A stretch of 50,118 nt of DNA, taken from contig NZ_BOPH01000122.1 of the NCBI RefSeq assembly GCF_016863655.1, positions 1-50,118 on the forward strand, in the 5' to 3' direction. The translations under genes and the position numbers were made by a program. Below the pieces are notes generated by a model. That model was not told the origin of the DNA and made no database searches. It worked only from the letters and a program-made list of their open reading frames with translations. This DNA comes from Virgisporangium ochraceum. GTDB lineage: Bacteria; Actinomycetota; Actinomycetes; Mycobacteriales; Micromonosporaceae. The stretch's first letter is position 1, and the number at the start of each line of letters is the position of its first letter. Below, in pieces: positions 20,722-29,550 of the stretch.

Positions 20722-22410
20722 GTGGATCGAGCGATTTCGGGTAAGACGAGCAAGCACATCTTCGTCACCGGAGGCGTTGCCTCCTCTCTCGGCAAGGGCC
20801 TCACCGCCTCAAGCCTCGGGAATCTCCTCACCGCTCGCGGTCTCCGCGTGGTGATGCAGAAGCTCGACCCCTATCTCAACGTCGACCCCGGAACGATGAA
20901 CCCGTTCCAGCACGGCGAGGTGTTCGTCACCGAGGACGGGGCGGAGACCGATCTCGACATCGGGCACTACGAGCGCTTCCTCGACCGCGACCTGGGTCGC
21001 AACGCCAACGTCACCACCGGTCAGGTGTACAACGCGGTCATCGCCAAGGAGCGGCGCGGCGAGTACCTCGGCGACACGGTGCAGGTCATCCCGCACGTCA
21101 CGAACGAGATCAAGGCCCGCATCCGGGCGATGGCCGACACCGACGGCAGGCGCGCCCCCGACGTGGTGATCACCGAGGTCGGCGGCACCGTCGGCGACAT
21201 CGAGTCGCTGCCGTTCCTGGAGGCGATCCGCCAGATCCGCCACGACATCGGACGCGACAACTGCTTCTTCCTGCACGTGAGCCTGGTGCCGTACCTGGCG
21301 CCGAGCGGCGAACTGAAGACCAAGCCGACCCAGCACAGCGTCGCGGCGCTGCGGAACATCGGTATCCAGCCCGACGCGCTCGTGTGCCGCAGCGACCGGG
21401 AGATCCCCGACAAGCTCAAGCACAAGCTCAGCCTTTACTGCGACGTCGACCGCGAGGCCGTCATCGCCGCGCCCGACGCGCCGAGCATCTACGACATCCC
21501 GAAGGTGCTGCACGCGGAGGGCCTCGACGCCTACGTCGTGCGCCGCCTCGGCCTCAGCTTCCGCGACGTCGACTGGAAGCGCTGGGACGACCTGCTCGAC
21601 CGCGTGCACCACCCCGAGCAGACGATCACCGTCGCGCTGGTGGGCAAGTACATCGACCTGCCCGACGCCTACCTGTCGGTGTCGGAGGCGATCCGGGCGG
21701 CCGGGTTCGCGCACCGGGCCCGCGTCACGATCAAGTGGGTGCCCAGCGACGACTGCGAGACGCCCACCGGCGCGGCGCAGGCGCTGGCCGGCGTCGACGG
21801 CATCGTGATCCCGGGCGGCTTCGGCATCCGCGGCATCGAAGGGAAGGTCGGGGCGAGCAGGTACGCACGGGAGAACGGCGTACCGATCCTCGGCCTGTGT
21901 CTGGGACTGCAGTGCATGACCCTCGACGTGCTCCGCAACGTCGGCGGCATCACCGGCGCCAACTCGGCCGAGTTCGACCCCGACACCACCGAGCCGGTGA
22001 TCGCGACCATGGCCGACCAGGAGGACATCGTCGCCGGCAAGGGCGACCTGGGCGGCACCATGCGGCTGGGCTCGTACCCGGCGAAGCTGGAGCCCGGCTC
22101 GCTCGTGGCGAAGGCGTACGACAGCACCGACGTCACCGAGCGGCACCGCCACCGGTACGAGGTCAACAACCGCTACCGCGAGGCGATGGCGAAGGCCGGC
22201 CTGGTGACCAGCGGCCTGTCGCCCGACGGCAAGCTGGTCGAGTTCATCGAGCTCGAGGCCGACCGGCACCCGTTCTTCGTGGCGACCCAGGCGCACCCGG
22301 AGCTCAAGAGCCGCCCGACCCGCCCGCACCCGCTGTTCACCGCGTTCGTCGGCGCGGCCTGCGAGTACTCGGCCCAGGACCGCCTGCCGATGGAGCTGAA
22401 CACCGCATGA
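20722..22410 (+). CDS. pyrG: CTP synthase
   Basis: 562 residues. It converts UTP to CTP with glutamine and ATP. The N-terminal synthetase domain opens KHIFVTGGVASSLGKGLTAS (nucleotide loop). The C-terminal class I glutaminase domain has VIPGGFGIRG, the nucleophile Cys in LGLCLGLQCM, and the His/Glu pair in TQAHPELKSRPTRPHP. GTG at 20722 (MDRAISGKTSKH) is preferred to the in-frame GTG at 20704 because the putative -10 lies between them and the family starts close to KHIFVTGG. It overlaps the Nudix gene by ATGA, as in mycobacteria. Confidence 0.96.
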   Translation: MDRAISGKTSKHIFVTGGVASSLGKGLTASSLGNLLTARGLRVVMQKLDPYLNVDPGTMNPFQHGEVFVTEDGAETDLDIGHYERFLDRDLGRNANVTTGQVYNAVIAKERRGEYLGDTVQVIPHVTNEIKARIRAMADTDGRRAPDVVITEVGGTVGDIESLPFLEAIRQIRHDIGRDNCFFLHVSLVPYLAPSGELKTKPTQHSVAALRNIGIQPDALVCRSDREIPDKLKHKLSLYCDVDREAVIAAPDAPSIYDIPKVLHAEGLDAYVVRRLGLSFRDVDWKRWDDLLDRVHHPEQTITVALVGKYIDLPDAYLSVSEAIRAAGFAHRARVTIKWVPSDDCETPTGAAQALAGVDGIVIPGGFGIRGIEGKVGASRYARENGVPILGLCLGLQCMTLDVLRNVGGITGANSAEFDPDTTEPVIATMADQEDIVAGKGDLGGTMRLGSYPAKLEPGSLVAKAYDSTDVTERHRHRYEVNNRYREAMAKAGLVTSGLSPDGKLVEFIELEADRHPFFVATQAHPELKSRPTRPHPLFTAFVGAACEYSAQDRLPMELNTA

Positions 22411-23000
22411 CGGGTTACGAGGTCCTCAACAGCACCGAACGGCTCAGCAACCGGGTCTTCACGATCGTCACCGACGAGCTGAAGATGCCCGACGGCAGCG
22501 TCGCCGAGCGCGACTACATGCGTCACGTCGGCGCGGTCGGCGTCGTGGCGCTCGACGCGGACGACAACGTCGTCCTGGTCCGGCAGTACCGGCACGCCCT
22601 GCGCCGGGAGATCTGGGAGCTGCCGGCCGGGCTCATCGACGTCCCCGGAGAGAAGCTGGCCGAAGCGGCGGCGCGTGAGCTGGCCGAGGAGGCCGACCTG
22701 CGCGCGGGCCGCTACGACCTGCTCATCGACGCCAACCCGAGCCCGGGCTGCTCCGACGAGATCATCCGGCTGTTCCTGGCCCGCGACCTCAGCGAGGTGC
22801 CGGTCGGAGAGCGGCACGAGCGGACCCACGAGGAGGCCGGCATGACGGTCACCCGGGTGCCGCTGGACCGGGCCGTGACCATGGCGCTGAGCGGGGAGAT
22901 CACCAACGCGGCGTGCCTGGTGGGAATCCTGGCGCTGGCGCAGGCGAAGGCGCGGAACTGGGAGACGTTGCGGCAGGTGGACGAACCCCTCCCGAAATAG
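22407..23000 (+). CDS. Nudix hydrolase, ADP-ribose/ADP-sugar pyrophosphatase type
   Basis: 197 residues. The Nudix box is AGLIDVPGEKLAEAAARELAEE with the catalytic REL(A)EE intact; the later Gly is Asp (EEADL), and one extra residue lies between the first Gly and Glu, a spacing also found in the M. tuberculosis orthologue Rv1700. N-terminal strands (VFTIVTDELKMPDGSVAERD) form the domain-swapped dimer region of ADP-ribose pyrophosphatases. It probably hydrolyses ADP-ribose to AMP and ribose-5-phosphate. It is translationally coupled to pyrG. Confidence 0.92.
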   Translation: MTGYEVLNSTERLSNRVFTIVTDELKMPDGSVAERDYMRHVGAVGVVALDADDNVVLVRQYRHALRREIWELPAGLIDVPGEKLAEAAARELAEEADLRAGRYDLLIDANPSPGCSDEIIRLFLARDLSEVPVGERHERTHEEAGMTVTRVPLDRAVTMALSGEITNAACLVGILALAQAKARNWETLRQVDEPLPK

Positions 23001-23013
23001 GTGATTACGCCAG

Positions 23014-23019
23014 TACGCT
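23014..23019 (+). promoter_or_regulatory. Putative -10 (TACGCT), leaderless histidine kinase transcript
   Basis: TACGCT ends 7 nt before the GTG start, which itself has no ribosome binding site. This is the arrangement of actinobacterial leaderless genes. Confidence 0.4.
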
Positions 23020-23026
23020 GAGTTAT

Positions 23027-25654
23027 GTGCTGGTGATCGCCGCCGCGGTGCTGTTCGCGTTGATCTTCGCGCGGGCGATCGTCGCGTTCCTGTGGACCCG
23101 CGACCGCCTGCAGGGCGTGGTCGCGCTGGTCCTGGTGTCGGTGGCCGCGCTGTACGTGCTGCAGGTGAGCCGGGTGCTCCAGGACACCCTGCCCGACGCG
23201 GTGCGGCTGCCGGCGATCATCGCGCTCTACGGCCAGCCGCTGCTCACCCTCGCCCTCGTTGCGATGATCCGGCCGGTCGCCTGGGTGTGGCCGGGCCTCG
23301 CGTTCGGCAGCTGGCTCGCCGCCGTCGCGGCGGTCGTCACCCAGCCGACGCCGCTGCCGATGCCGGTGCAGATGTCGCTGGTGGTCGGGTTCGTGGCGCT
23401 GCAGTCGGTGGCCGCGGCCTACCTGTTCACGGAGGCGCGCCGGCGCTCCGGCGCGGCGCGGGTCCGCATCGCGTTCGCCGCCGCCGGAACGTTCCTCTTC
23501 GGGCTCGTCCTGCTGGTGGCGGCGCTGAACCGGGTGCTTCCGGACGCCCACCTGGCCGAGGCGGCCCGGGTCATGGCGCTCGGACCGACCCTCGCCTACG
23601 TGGTGGCGTTCGTGCCGCCGGGCTGGCTGCGTCGCCAGTGGTCGGCGCGTACCGCCTACGGGCTCACGGGCCGGCTGCTGGCCGCGCCGCCGTCGTCGGC
23701 GCCGGGGCAGATCTGGCAGCACTACGCGGTCATCGTGCGCGACGCGATGTCCGCCGAGGGCGTGGTCGTCCTGACGCCGCCGGGTCCGGTCGCGGTCGCC
23801 GGTTCGCCGCCGTCGCGTGAGGTGCCGTCGGGGGGACCGGTCGCAGCTGACCAGCTACAGCGCGGCTCCGCGAAGTGGACCACCATCGAGGGACGCCGGT
23901 ACCTGGTGATCACCGTGCCGCTGACCATGGAGGGCGGCGGGCAGGGCACGCTGCTGATCTTCGGCCTGTACCGCAGCCTGTTCACCGAGGACGACATCGC
24001 CGTGTTCGCCGACCTCGGCCGGCAGGCCACGGTGCTCGCCGAGCGGGCGGTGCTCACCGCGCGGCTCACCGACACCGTCGCGCAGCTGCGCGCCGCCAAC
24101 GAGGCCAAGAGCGACTTCGTCGCCGCGATGAGCCACGAGCTGCGCACCCCGCTCAACGCGATCATCGGGTTCAGCGAGCTGATGGGTTACGAGGACCTGG
24201 TCGACGACCGCCGCCAGGTGCCCGACGAGTGGATCGGCAACGTGCACTCCAGCGGCCGGCACCTCCTCGGCCTCATCAACGACGTGCTCGACCTGTCCAA
24301 GGTCGAGGCCGGCCGGATCGACCTGCGGCTGGAGCCGATCGACGTCGGGTCCGCCGTGGGCGAGGCGGTCGCGCCGCTCACCCCGCTCATCGACGCGAAG
24401 AAGCTCAGGTTGACGCTCGCCGCACCGCCCGAGGTGGTGACCGCCGACCGGATGCGCCTGCGGCAGATGCTCAACAACCTGCTGTCCAACGCCATCAAGT
24501 TCACGCCCGAGGGCGGCGCGATCTACGTGACGGCCCACCGCGAGGGCGCCGAGACCCACCTCAGCGTCGCCGACACCGGCCCCGGCATCGACCCGGCCGA
24601 CCAGTTGCGCGTCTTCGACGAGTTCCACCAGGCGGGTGACGCCGCGTCCCGGTCGGCCGGCACCGGGCTGGGGCTGGCGCTCACCCGCCGGCTCGCGGAG
24701 GCGCACCACGGCCGCGTCGAGCTGTGGTCGGAGCGCGGGCAGGGGTCCCGGTTCACGCTGGTGCTGCCGGCCGGTGCCGCGCCGGCGCCACCGTCCGGCG
24801 CCACGCGGGAGCGCGACGAGTTCGAGACCGGCCGCGGCGGCGTCCTGGTGATCGAGGACGACCCGGCGGCCGCGAGCCTCCTGCGGACCTACCTCACCGG
24901 TGCCGGGTACCGCATGCACGTCGCCGCGAGCGGCGAGGCCGGCATCGAGCAGGCCGTCGCCCTGACACCCGACCTGATCCTGCTCGACGTGATCCTGCCC
25001 GGCATCGACGGCTGGACGGTGCTGCAACGGCTCAAGGGCGACGAGCGGCTGCGGCACATCCCGGTCGTGGTGGTCACCGTCGTCGACGACCGCGACGTGG
25101 CGCTGGCCCTGGGCGCCGTCGACCACTTCGTCAAGCCCGTGGAGCGCGACGCGCTCCTCGACGCGATGGCGCGCAACACCGTCGGGCAGCGCCGTCCCGA
25201 GGTGCTGGTGGTCGACCCCGACGAACCGGCACGGGAGCACATCGGTCAGTGGCTGCGCGACTGCGGGGTCGGCGCCGTGCTGGCCGGCTCGGTCACCGAC
25301 GCGACCGGGCTCGCCCAGGGCCGGCACTTCGACCTGGTGCTGTGCAACGCCGCCGTCACCGGCCCCGACGACACCCCGGCGCTCGACGCGCTCCGGGCCG
25401 CGCCGGCGACCCGCACCGTGCCGCTGGTGATGATGACCGACGGCACCATGACCCCGGCCGACGTGCTGCTCGCCGGGCTGATGGCCGGCCCGCCGACCGA
25501 CGGCGGCGACGACCCCGCCAACCGGCCGGCACCGGTGCTCGGGGTGGTGTCGCGGGCCGACCTGGGTGCCCGGCACCTGCAGCGCTGGCTGGGCGAGCAC
25601 GTGCATCCCCTGGTGGTCGACGACGGTCCGGTGCTGCAGAAGGTCCCGTCGTGA
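23027..25654 (+). CDS. Membrane hybrid sensor histidine kinase with two receiver domains
   Basis: About 875 residues. Residues 1-205 form about seven membrane helices. A GAF-like region (about 225-345) precedes HisKA with the phospho-acceptor His370 in SHELRTPLNAIIG. The ATPase has NLLSNAIKF (N box), DTGPGI and GTGLGLAL (G boxes). A first receiver starts near 605 with VIEDD and the acceptor Asp in LLDVILPG and ends with a KPVE lysine. A second receiver-like domain (about 725-835) has FDLVLCNAAVTG where the Asp should be, so it is probably inactive. The GTG start lies behind a TAnnnT -10; a longer GTG start at 22913 inside the Nudix gene is less likely. A lone receiver follows at once. Confidence 0.88.
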   Translation: MLVIAAAVLFALIFARAIVAFLWTRDRLQGVVALVLVSVAALYVLQVSRVLQDTLPDAVRLPAIIALYGQPLLTLALVAMIRPVAWVWPGLAFGSWLAAVAAVVTQPTPLPMPVQMSLVVGFVALQSVAAAYLFTEARRRSGAARVRIAFAAAGTFLFGLVLLVAALNRVLPDAHLAEAARVMALGPTLAYVVAFVPPGWLRRQWSARTAYGLTGRLLAAPPSSAPGQIWQHYAVIVRDAMSAEGVVVLTPPGPVAVAGSPPSREVPSGGPVAADQLQRGSAKWTTIEGRRYLVITVPLTMEGGGQGTLLIFGLYRSLFTEDDIAVFADLGRQATVLAERAVLTARLTDTVAQLRAANEAKSDFVAAMSHELRTPLNAIIGFSELMGYEDLVDDRRQVPDEWIGNVHSSGRHLLGLINDVLDLSKVEAGRIDLRLEPIDVGSAVGEAVAPLTPLIDAKKLRLTLAAPPEVVTADRMRLRQMLNNLLSNAIKFTPEGGAIYVTAHREGAETHLSVADTGPGIDPADQLRVFDEFHQAGDAASRSAGTGLGLALTRRLAEAHHGRVELWSERGQGSRFTLVLPAGAAPAPPSGATRERDEFETGRGGVLVIEDDPAAASLLRTYLTGAGYRMHVAASGEAGIEQAVALTPDLILLDVILPGIDGWTVLQRLKGDERLRHIPVVVVTVVDDRDVALALGAVDHFVKPVERDALLDAMARNTVGQRRPEVLVVDPDEPAREHIGQWLRDCGVGAVLAGSVTDATGLAQGRHFDLVLCNAAVTGPDDTPALDALRAAPATRTVPLVMMTDGTMTPADVLLAGLMAGPPTDGGDDPANRPAPVLGVVSRADLGARHLQRWLGEHVHPLVVDDGPVLQKVPS

Positions 25655-25679
25655 CCGGGCACCGGTGCGGGGTGCGGCC

Positions 25680-26057
25680 GTGACGCGGATCCTGCTGGTC
25701 GAGGACAACGAGCTGAACAGGTCGCTGGTGCGGGCGATCATCGCGCGGACCGCCGAGCCGCTGCTACAGGGCGTCGACCTCGTCGAGGCCGAGACCCTGG
25801 CGCAGGCGCAGGCCGCGCTCGCCGGTGCCGACGGGTTCGACGTGGTGCTGCTCGACGTCCACCTGCCCGACGGCAGCGGCCTCGAGGTGGCCCGCGGCCT
25901 GGCCGGCCGGCCCGACCGGCCCGCGGTGGTCGCGTTGACCGCGGCGGCAATGGCCCGGGAGCAGACCGCCGCGATGGACGCCGGCTGCGACACGTTCCTG
26001 GCCAAGCCCTACACGAGCGCCGACCTGGTGCGCACGATCGTCGAGCACCTGAGCTGA
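25680..26057 (+). CDS. Single-domain response regulator (CheY-like receiver)
   Basis: 125 residues, receiver domain only. The acidic pocket is VEDNE (D9), the acceptor is D59 in VVLLDVHLPDG, Thr is in VALTAAA and Lys109 in FLAKPYT. There is no output domain. It begins 25 nt after the hybrid kinase and probably receives phosphate from it or competes with its attached receiver. GTG is the only reasonable start (MTRILLVEDNELN). The stop is 1 nt from the stop of the convergent TM2 gene. Confidence 0.9.
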   Translation: MTRILLVEDNELNRSLVRAIIARTAEPLLQGVDLVEAETLAQAQAALAGADGFDVVLLDVHLPDGSGLEVARGLAGRPDRPAVVALTAAAMAREQTAAMDAGCDTFLAKPYTSADLVRTIVEHLS

Positions 26058-26058
26058 G

Positions 26059-26895
26059 CTACCGGAGGCGGTGGCCGTTGCTGTCGCGGCCGCCGTAGCC
26101 GAGCAGGACGATCCCGTCGATCACCGGCCAGGCCAGGGCGACCCACATGAGGGCCCAGATCGACTCCTCGCCGAGGCCGGCACCCGCACACAGGGTGAAC
26201 GCGAAGATCAGGAACCCGGTGGACATCTGCAGCAGGGCGATCGCCACGTGGCCGGTGTAGAGGCGGCCGGCGCCGACCGCACCGAGGAAGACCTGCAGGA
26301 GACCCGCGGTGAGGCCCGACCGGTCGGACAGCGGCTCGCCGGTGGCCGGGTCGACCCCGGTGGGCACCGGGCCCGCCATCGGACCGACCATCGGGTGCGC
26401 CATCGCGCCGGCCGCCATCGGTGGCGCCGACAGCGGAAGGCCAGGGTAGGGGATCGGGGAGACCGGCCGCGGCCGGGGCGCGGAGACCGGCACCACGGTG
26501 GTGAGCGGCTGCCCCGCGAACGGCGGGACGGTCGGGCCGAACCCGGGACCCGGCGGGGTCGCGAACCGCGGCGGGGCGGGCTTCCGCGCCGCCACGGGTG
26601 GCACCTGCGGCCCCAGGTGCGGCGGCCGGGGCGTGCGGACCGGGGGAGCGGACGCTCCGGTGACCGGGCGACGGATCGACGGCGGTCGCGGACCGGGCCG
26701 CTCGGCTGCGATCCCGTGGTCGGCCCCGTATTCGGCCCCGTAGCTGGCCCCGTGGTCGGCCCCGTCGGCATCGTGACCCGCGCCGCCACCGGCACTGGTG
26801 CCGGAACGCGGGTCGTCGGCCGGTTCGCGCCACGCCGCGGGCATGGGCGGGAGGGGAACCTCCGTACGCCGCGGGCGGTCAGGCCGGTCTGCCAT
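26059..26895 (-). CDS. TM2-domain membrane protein with a Pro-rich N-terminus
   Basis: 278 residues. Residues 1-200 are disordered, rich in Pro, Ala and Arg (ADHGASYGAEYGADHG, PPVRTPRPPHLGP). The C-terminus is a TM2 domain: two membrane helices joined by a short turn (SGLTAGLLQVFLGAVGAGRLYTGH, ending ALAWPVIDGIVLLGY). The function of TM2 proteins is generally unknown. ATG (MADRPDRPRRTEV) is chosen rather than the start at 27021 because a TAnnnT -10 lies 6 nt before it. It is divergent from glnX and convergent with the receiver gene. Confidence 0.8.
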   Translation of the reverse strand: MADRPDRPRRTEVPLPPMPAAWREPADDPRSGTSAGGGAGHDADGADHGASYGAEYGADHGIAAERPGPRPPSIRRPVTGASAPPVRTPRPPHLGPQVPPVAARKPAPPRFATPPGPGFGPTVPPFAGQPLTTVVPVSAPRPRPVSPIPYPGLPLSAPPMAAGAMAHPMVGPMAGPVPTGVDPATGEPLSDRSGLTAGLLQVFLGAVGAGRLYTGHVAIALLQMSTGFLIFAFTLCAGAGLGEESIWALMWVALAWPVIDGIVLLGYGGRDSNGHRLR

Positions 26896-26901
26896 GCGAT
26901 T

Positions 26902-26907
26902 ACGGTA
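26902..26907 (-). promoter_or_regulatory. Putative -10 (TACCGT), leaderless TM2 gene
   Basis: Minus-strand TACCGT ends 6 nt before the ATG. No ribosome binding site is present, so the message is probably leaderless. Confidence 0.45.
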
Positions 26908-26992
26908 GCGCCTGCGGTCCACCGGAGGGAGATCCCGGGCGGGCCATCCGTGCCGGGGCGGGTAACCACGGAATGGCCCCACTCGGTTACCG

Positions 26993-27022
26993 TTGACCCC
27001 GATCGTTGCGCCGGCGTTCATT
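26993..27022 (+). promoter_or_regulatory. Possible glnX-operon promoter
   Basis: TTGACC (26993-26998) and TTCATT (27017-27022) are 18 bp apart, about 25 bp before the glnX start. The -35 is good and the -10 weak. Confidence 0.25.
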
Positions 27023-27047
27023 CAGTGGAGCCGCCTACCAGGGGGAG

Positions 27048-28514
27048 GTGGTGGCGACGGTCCAGACACCGTTGCCCCGGACACCGTTGGCCAGTGCGCC
27101 GACCGGTGCGCCACCGGGCCAGGGGCAGGTGCCCGTTCAGCAGGGCAGGCCGGTGCTGCCCGCCACCGGGCCCGGCAACGGCCGGCCCGGGAACCGGCAG
27201 GTCGCCCTCCCGGTCCGCGGTCACACCGGGTTGCGCCGCCGGGTCCTCGCGTGGGCCGGGCGCACCCCCGGGCTGCTCGTCCTGTTCACGGTGGTGCTCG
27301 TCGGGCTCGGCATCGCCGCCGGCGCCGCCGGCATCGGCGCGGTGCGCCAGCGGGCCGACCTCGTCGGCGGCGTCGCGGCCGGCAACGGTCCGCTCGTGGT
27401 CGCCGCGCAGGACCTCTACCGGGCGCTCTCCGACGCCGACGCCACCGTGGCCAGCGCGTTCCTGCTCGGCGGTTCCGAGCCTCCGGAGCTGCGCACCCGC
27501 TACCAGGAGGACCTCGCCGCCGCGAGCGACGCCCTCGTGCGGCTCGCCGCGGGCGTCACCGCCGAGGCCGCCGACCAGCCGCTGCGGCAGATCTCGGCGA
27601 ACCTGCCCGTCTACACCGGCATCGTCGAGACCGCGCGCGCCCTCAACCGGCAGCAGCTCCCCCTCGGCGCGGCGTACCTGCGGGAGGCGTCGGCGCTCAT
27701 GCGCGACGCGCTGCTGCCCGCCGCCCAGCAGCTCTACACCGCGGTGTCGGAGCAGCTCGCCGACGCCCGCGACGACGCGTCGTCGGTGCCGTGGCTGGCC
27801 CTTCCGCTCCTGCTGCTGTCGCTCCTCGGGCTGCTTTTTGTGCAGGTCTTCCTGGCCCGGCGCACCAACCGGGTGTTCAACCTCGGGCTAGTGGCCGCCA
27901 CCGCGGCCGCGCTGGTCGCCGTCCTGTGGCTGGGCGTCGCGTCGTTCGGCGCGGCCGGTCACCTCTCCGCCAGCCGCAAGGACGGCTCGGCGCAGGTCGA
28001 CGTGTTCACGGAGGCGCGCATCGCCGCGCTGCAGGCGCGCGGCGACGAGTCGCTCACGCTTGTCGCGCGCGGTGGCGGCGCCGCGTTCGAGAAGCGGTTC
28101 ACCGAGACCATGAACCGGCTGGCCGGCGAGGACGGCAACGGCGGTCTCCTGGCCGAGGCCCGTTCCCGGGCCACCGACCGCGCCGGCCGGGCGGCCGCCG
28201 ACGCCGCGATCGCCGACGTGAAGGCCTGGCGCGACCTGCACAAGCGCATCCGTGAACTCGACGACGGCGGCCAGTACCCCGAGGCGGTGAAGCTCGCGGT
28301 GGGCAGCGACGACCGTAGCGCGGGCGGCATCTTCAACCGGGTCGACGAGCACCTCGCCGAGGGCCTGCGCCACGGCGGCGAGTCCTTCGACCGCGAGGTG
28401 GCCGGCGCCGGCGACGCGTTCGGTGGCGTCGCCGGTGGGCTGGGGGTGCTCACCGCACTGCTGCTGATCGGGGTCGTGGTCGGAATGGCGCAACGCGTGA
28501 TGGAGTACCGGTGA
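27048..28514 (+). CDS. glnX: GlnX-like four-helix membrane sensor
   Basis: About 488 residues. Four membrane helices at about 75-95, 249-272, 280-300 and 463-481 enclose two external helical segments (96-248 and 301-462), the topology of mycobacterial GlnX. In M. tuberculosis, GlnX passes the signal from the lipoprotein GlnH to the kinase PknG; the same order glnX-glnH ... pknG is kept here. GGGGGAGG at 27041-27048 runs directly into two consecutive GTG codons (27048, 27051), so the exact start is uncertain; a TTG at 27006 is also in frame. It overlaps glnH by GTGA. Confidence 0.8.
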   Translation: MVATVQTPLPRTPLASAPTGAPPGQGQVPVQQGRPVLPATGPGNGRPGNRQVALPVRGHTGLRRRVLAWAGRTPGLLVLFTVVLVGLGIAAGAAGIGAVRQRADLVGGVAAGNGPLVVAAQDLYRALSDADATVASAFLLGGSEPPELRTRYQEDLAAASDALVRLAAGVTAEAADQPLRQISANLPVYTGIVETARALNRQQLPLGAAYLREASALMRDALLPAAQQLYTAVSEQLADARDDASSVPWLALPLLLLSLLGLLFVQVFLARRTNRVFNLGLVAATAAALVAVLWLGVASFGAAGHLSASRKDGSAQVDVFTEARIAALQARGDESLTLVARGGGAAFEKRFTETMNRLAGEDGNGGLLAEARSRATDRAGRAAADAAIADVKAWRDLHKRIRELDDGGQYPEAVKLAVGSDDRSAGGIFNRVDEHLAEGLRHGGESFDREVAGAGDAFGGVAGGLGVLTALLLIGVVVGMAQRVMEYR

Positions 28515-29548
28515 GGACGCGGGCCGGGGTAGTGGAGCGGATGCGGGCCGGGGTAGTGGAGCGGATGCGGGCCGGGGTTGTGGCGCGGGCCGGAGTTGTG
28601 GCGCTGGTGCTGGCCGCTGCGCTCGGGGGGTGTTCGTCGCCGCCGGAGGTGCCGGGCGCGGCCGACGCGGCACCGGTGCAGCCGAAGCCGGCCGGCGTGC
28701 AGGATCCGGCACCGGAGCCGTCCGGATCCGCGTCGGCGGCCACCTGCGATCCACTGCTCAGCCTGCGGCCCGGCGCGTTGCCGCCGGCGGGTGCGCCGCC
28801 GGCCGGCTCGTCGATGGCCGCGATCGTGCAGCGGGGCAACCTCATCGTCGGGGTCAGCCAGAACACGTACCTGTTCGGGCACCGCGACCCGGTCACCGGG
28901 CAGCTGGTCGGGTTCGAGGTCGACCTGGCCCGCGAGATCGCGCGGGCGCTGTTCGGCGACCCGAACCGGGTCATCTTCCGGGCGATGACCGCCGCCGAGC
29001 GCATCCCGGCGCTGCAGAACGGCGGCGTCGACCTCGTCGTGCGCGCGATGACGATGACCTGCGAGCGGTGGCAGCAGATCTCGTTCTCCACCGAGTACTA
29101 CACCGGCGCCCAGCGGCTGCTGGTGCCCGTCGACTCGCCGTTCCGCAGCATCGACGACATGGGCGGCAAGAAGGTCTGCGCGGCCGCCGGCAGCACCAAC
29201 ATCACCGCGATCCAGCAGGCGAGGTCCAACCCGGTCGCGGTCGCCGCGCCCGACGCGCTCGACTGCATGGTGCTGCTGCAGCAGGGCCAGATCGACGCGG
29301 TGTCCAGCGACGACGCGATCCTCGCCGGGTTCGCCGCGCAGGACCCCAGCACCAAGGTGGTCGGGCCCGGGTTCGCCGCGGCGCCCTACGGCATCGGCAT
29401 CAAGAAGGAGAGCGCCGACCTGGTGCGGTACGTCAACGGCGTGCTCGACCAGGTGCGCGCCAACGGCACCTGGACGGCGATCTACAACCGGTGGCTGACC
29501 ACCCTCGGCCCCGCACCCGCCCCACCACCGGCCCGGTACCAGGCGTAG
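28511..29548 (+). CDS. glnH: Amino-acid-binding lipoprotein GlnH
   Basis: 345 residues. The signal peptide ends in a lipobox (AALGGCSS; Cys38). A disordered linker (SPPEVPGAADAAPVQPKPAG) leads to a type 3 solute-binding domain: AAIVQRGNLIVGVSQNT, GFEVDLAREIARALFG and FSTEYYTGAQRLLVP are typical. Mycobacterial GlnH binds aspartate/glutamate and signals through GlnX to PknG. GGAG lies 5 nt before the GTG. Internal ATGs at 28541 and 28565 would give shorter, more ordinary signal peptides; the extension between them is a 24-bp tandem repeat. Confidence 0.88.
   Translation: MRTRAGVVERMRAGVVERMRAGVVARAGVVALVLAAALGGCSSPPEVPGAADAAPVQPKPAGVQDPAPEPSGSASAATCDPLLSLRPGALPPAGAPPAGSSMAAIVQRGNLIVGVSQNTYLFGHRDPVTGQLVGFEVDLAREIARALFGDPNRVIFRAMTAAERIPALQNGGVDLVVRAMTMTCERWQQISFSTEYYTGAQRLLVPVDSPFRSIDDMGGKKVCAAAGSTNITAIQQARSNPVAVAAPDALDCMVLLQQGQIDAVSSDDAILAGFAAQDPSTKVVGPGFAAAPYGIGIKKESADLVRYVNGVLDQVRANGTWTAIYNRWLTTLGPAPAPPPARYQA
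28519..28583 (+). repeat. 24-bp tandem repeat in the GlnH signal peptide
   Basis: Two exact 24-bp copies (28519-28542, 28543-28566) and a third partial copy (28567-28583) encode RAGVVERM. Each copy supplies its own GGAG and in-frame ATG, so the gene has three stacked possible starts. Confidence 0.85.
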
Positions 29549-29550
29549 GG

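Noticed and set aside
27605..28255. Alternative long plus frames overlapping glnX
   Set aside because: Their translations are Arg/Ala-rich with no membrane pattern; the GlnX frame has four clear membrane helices and operon overlaps.
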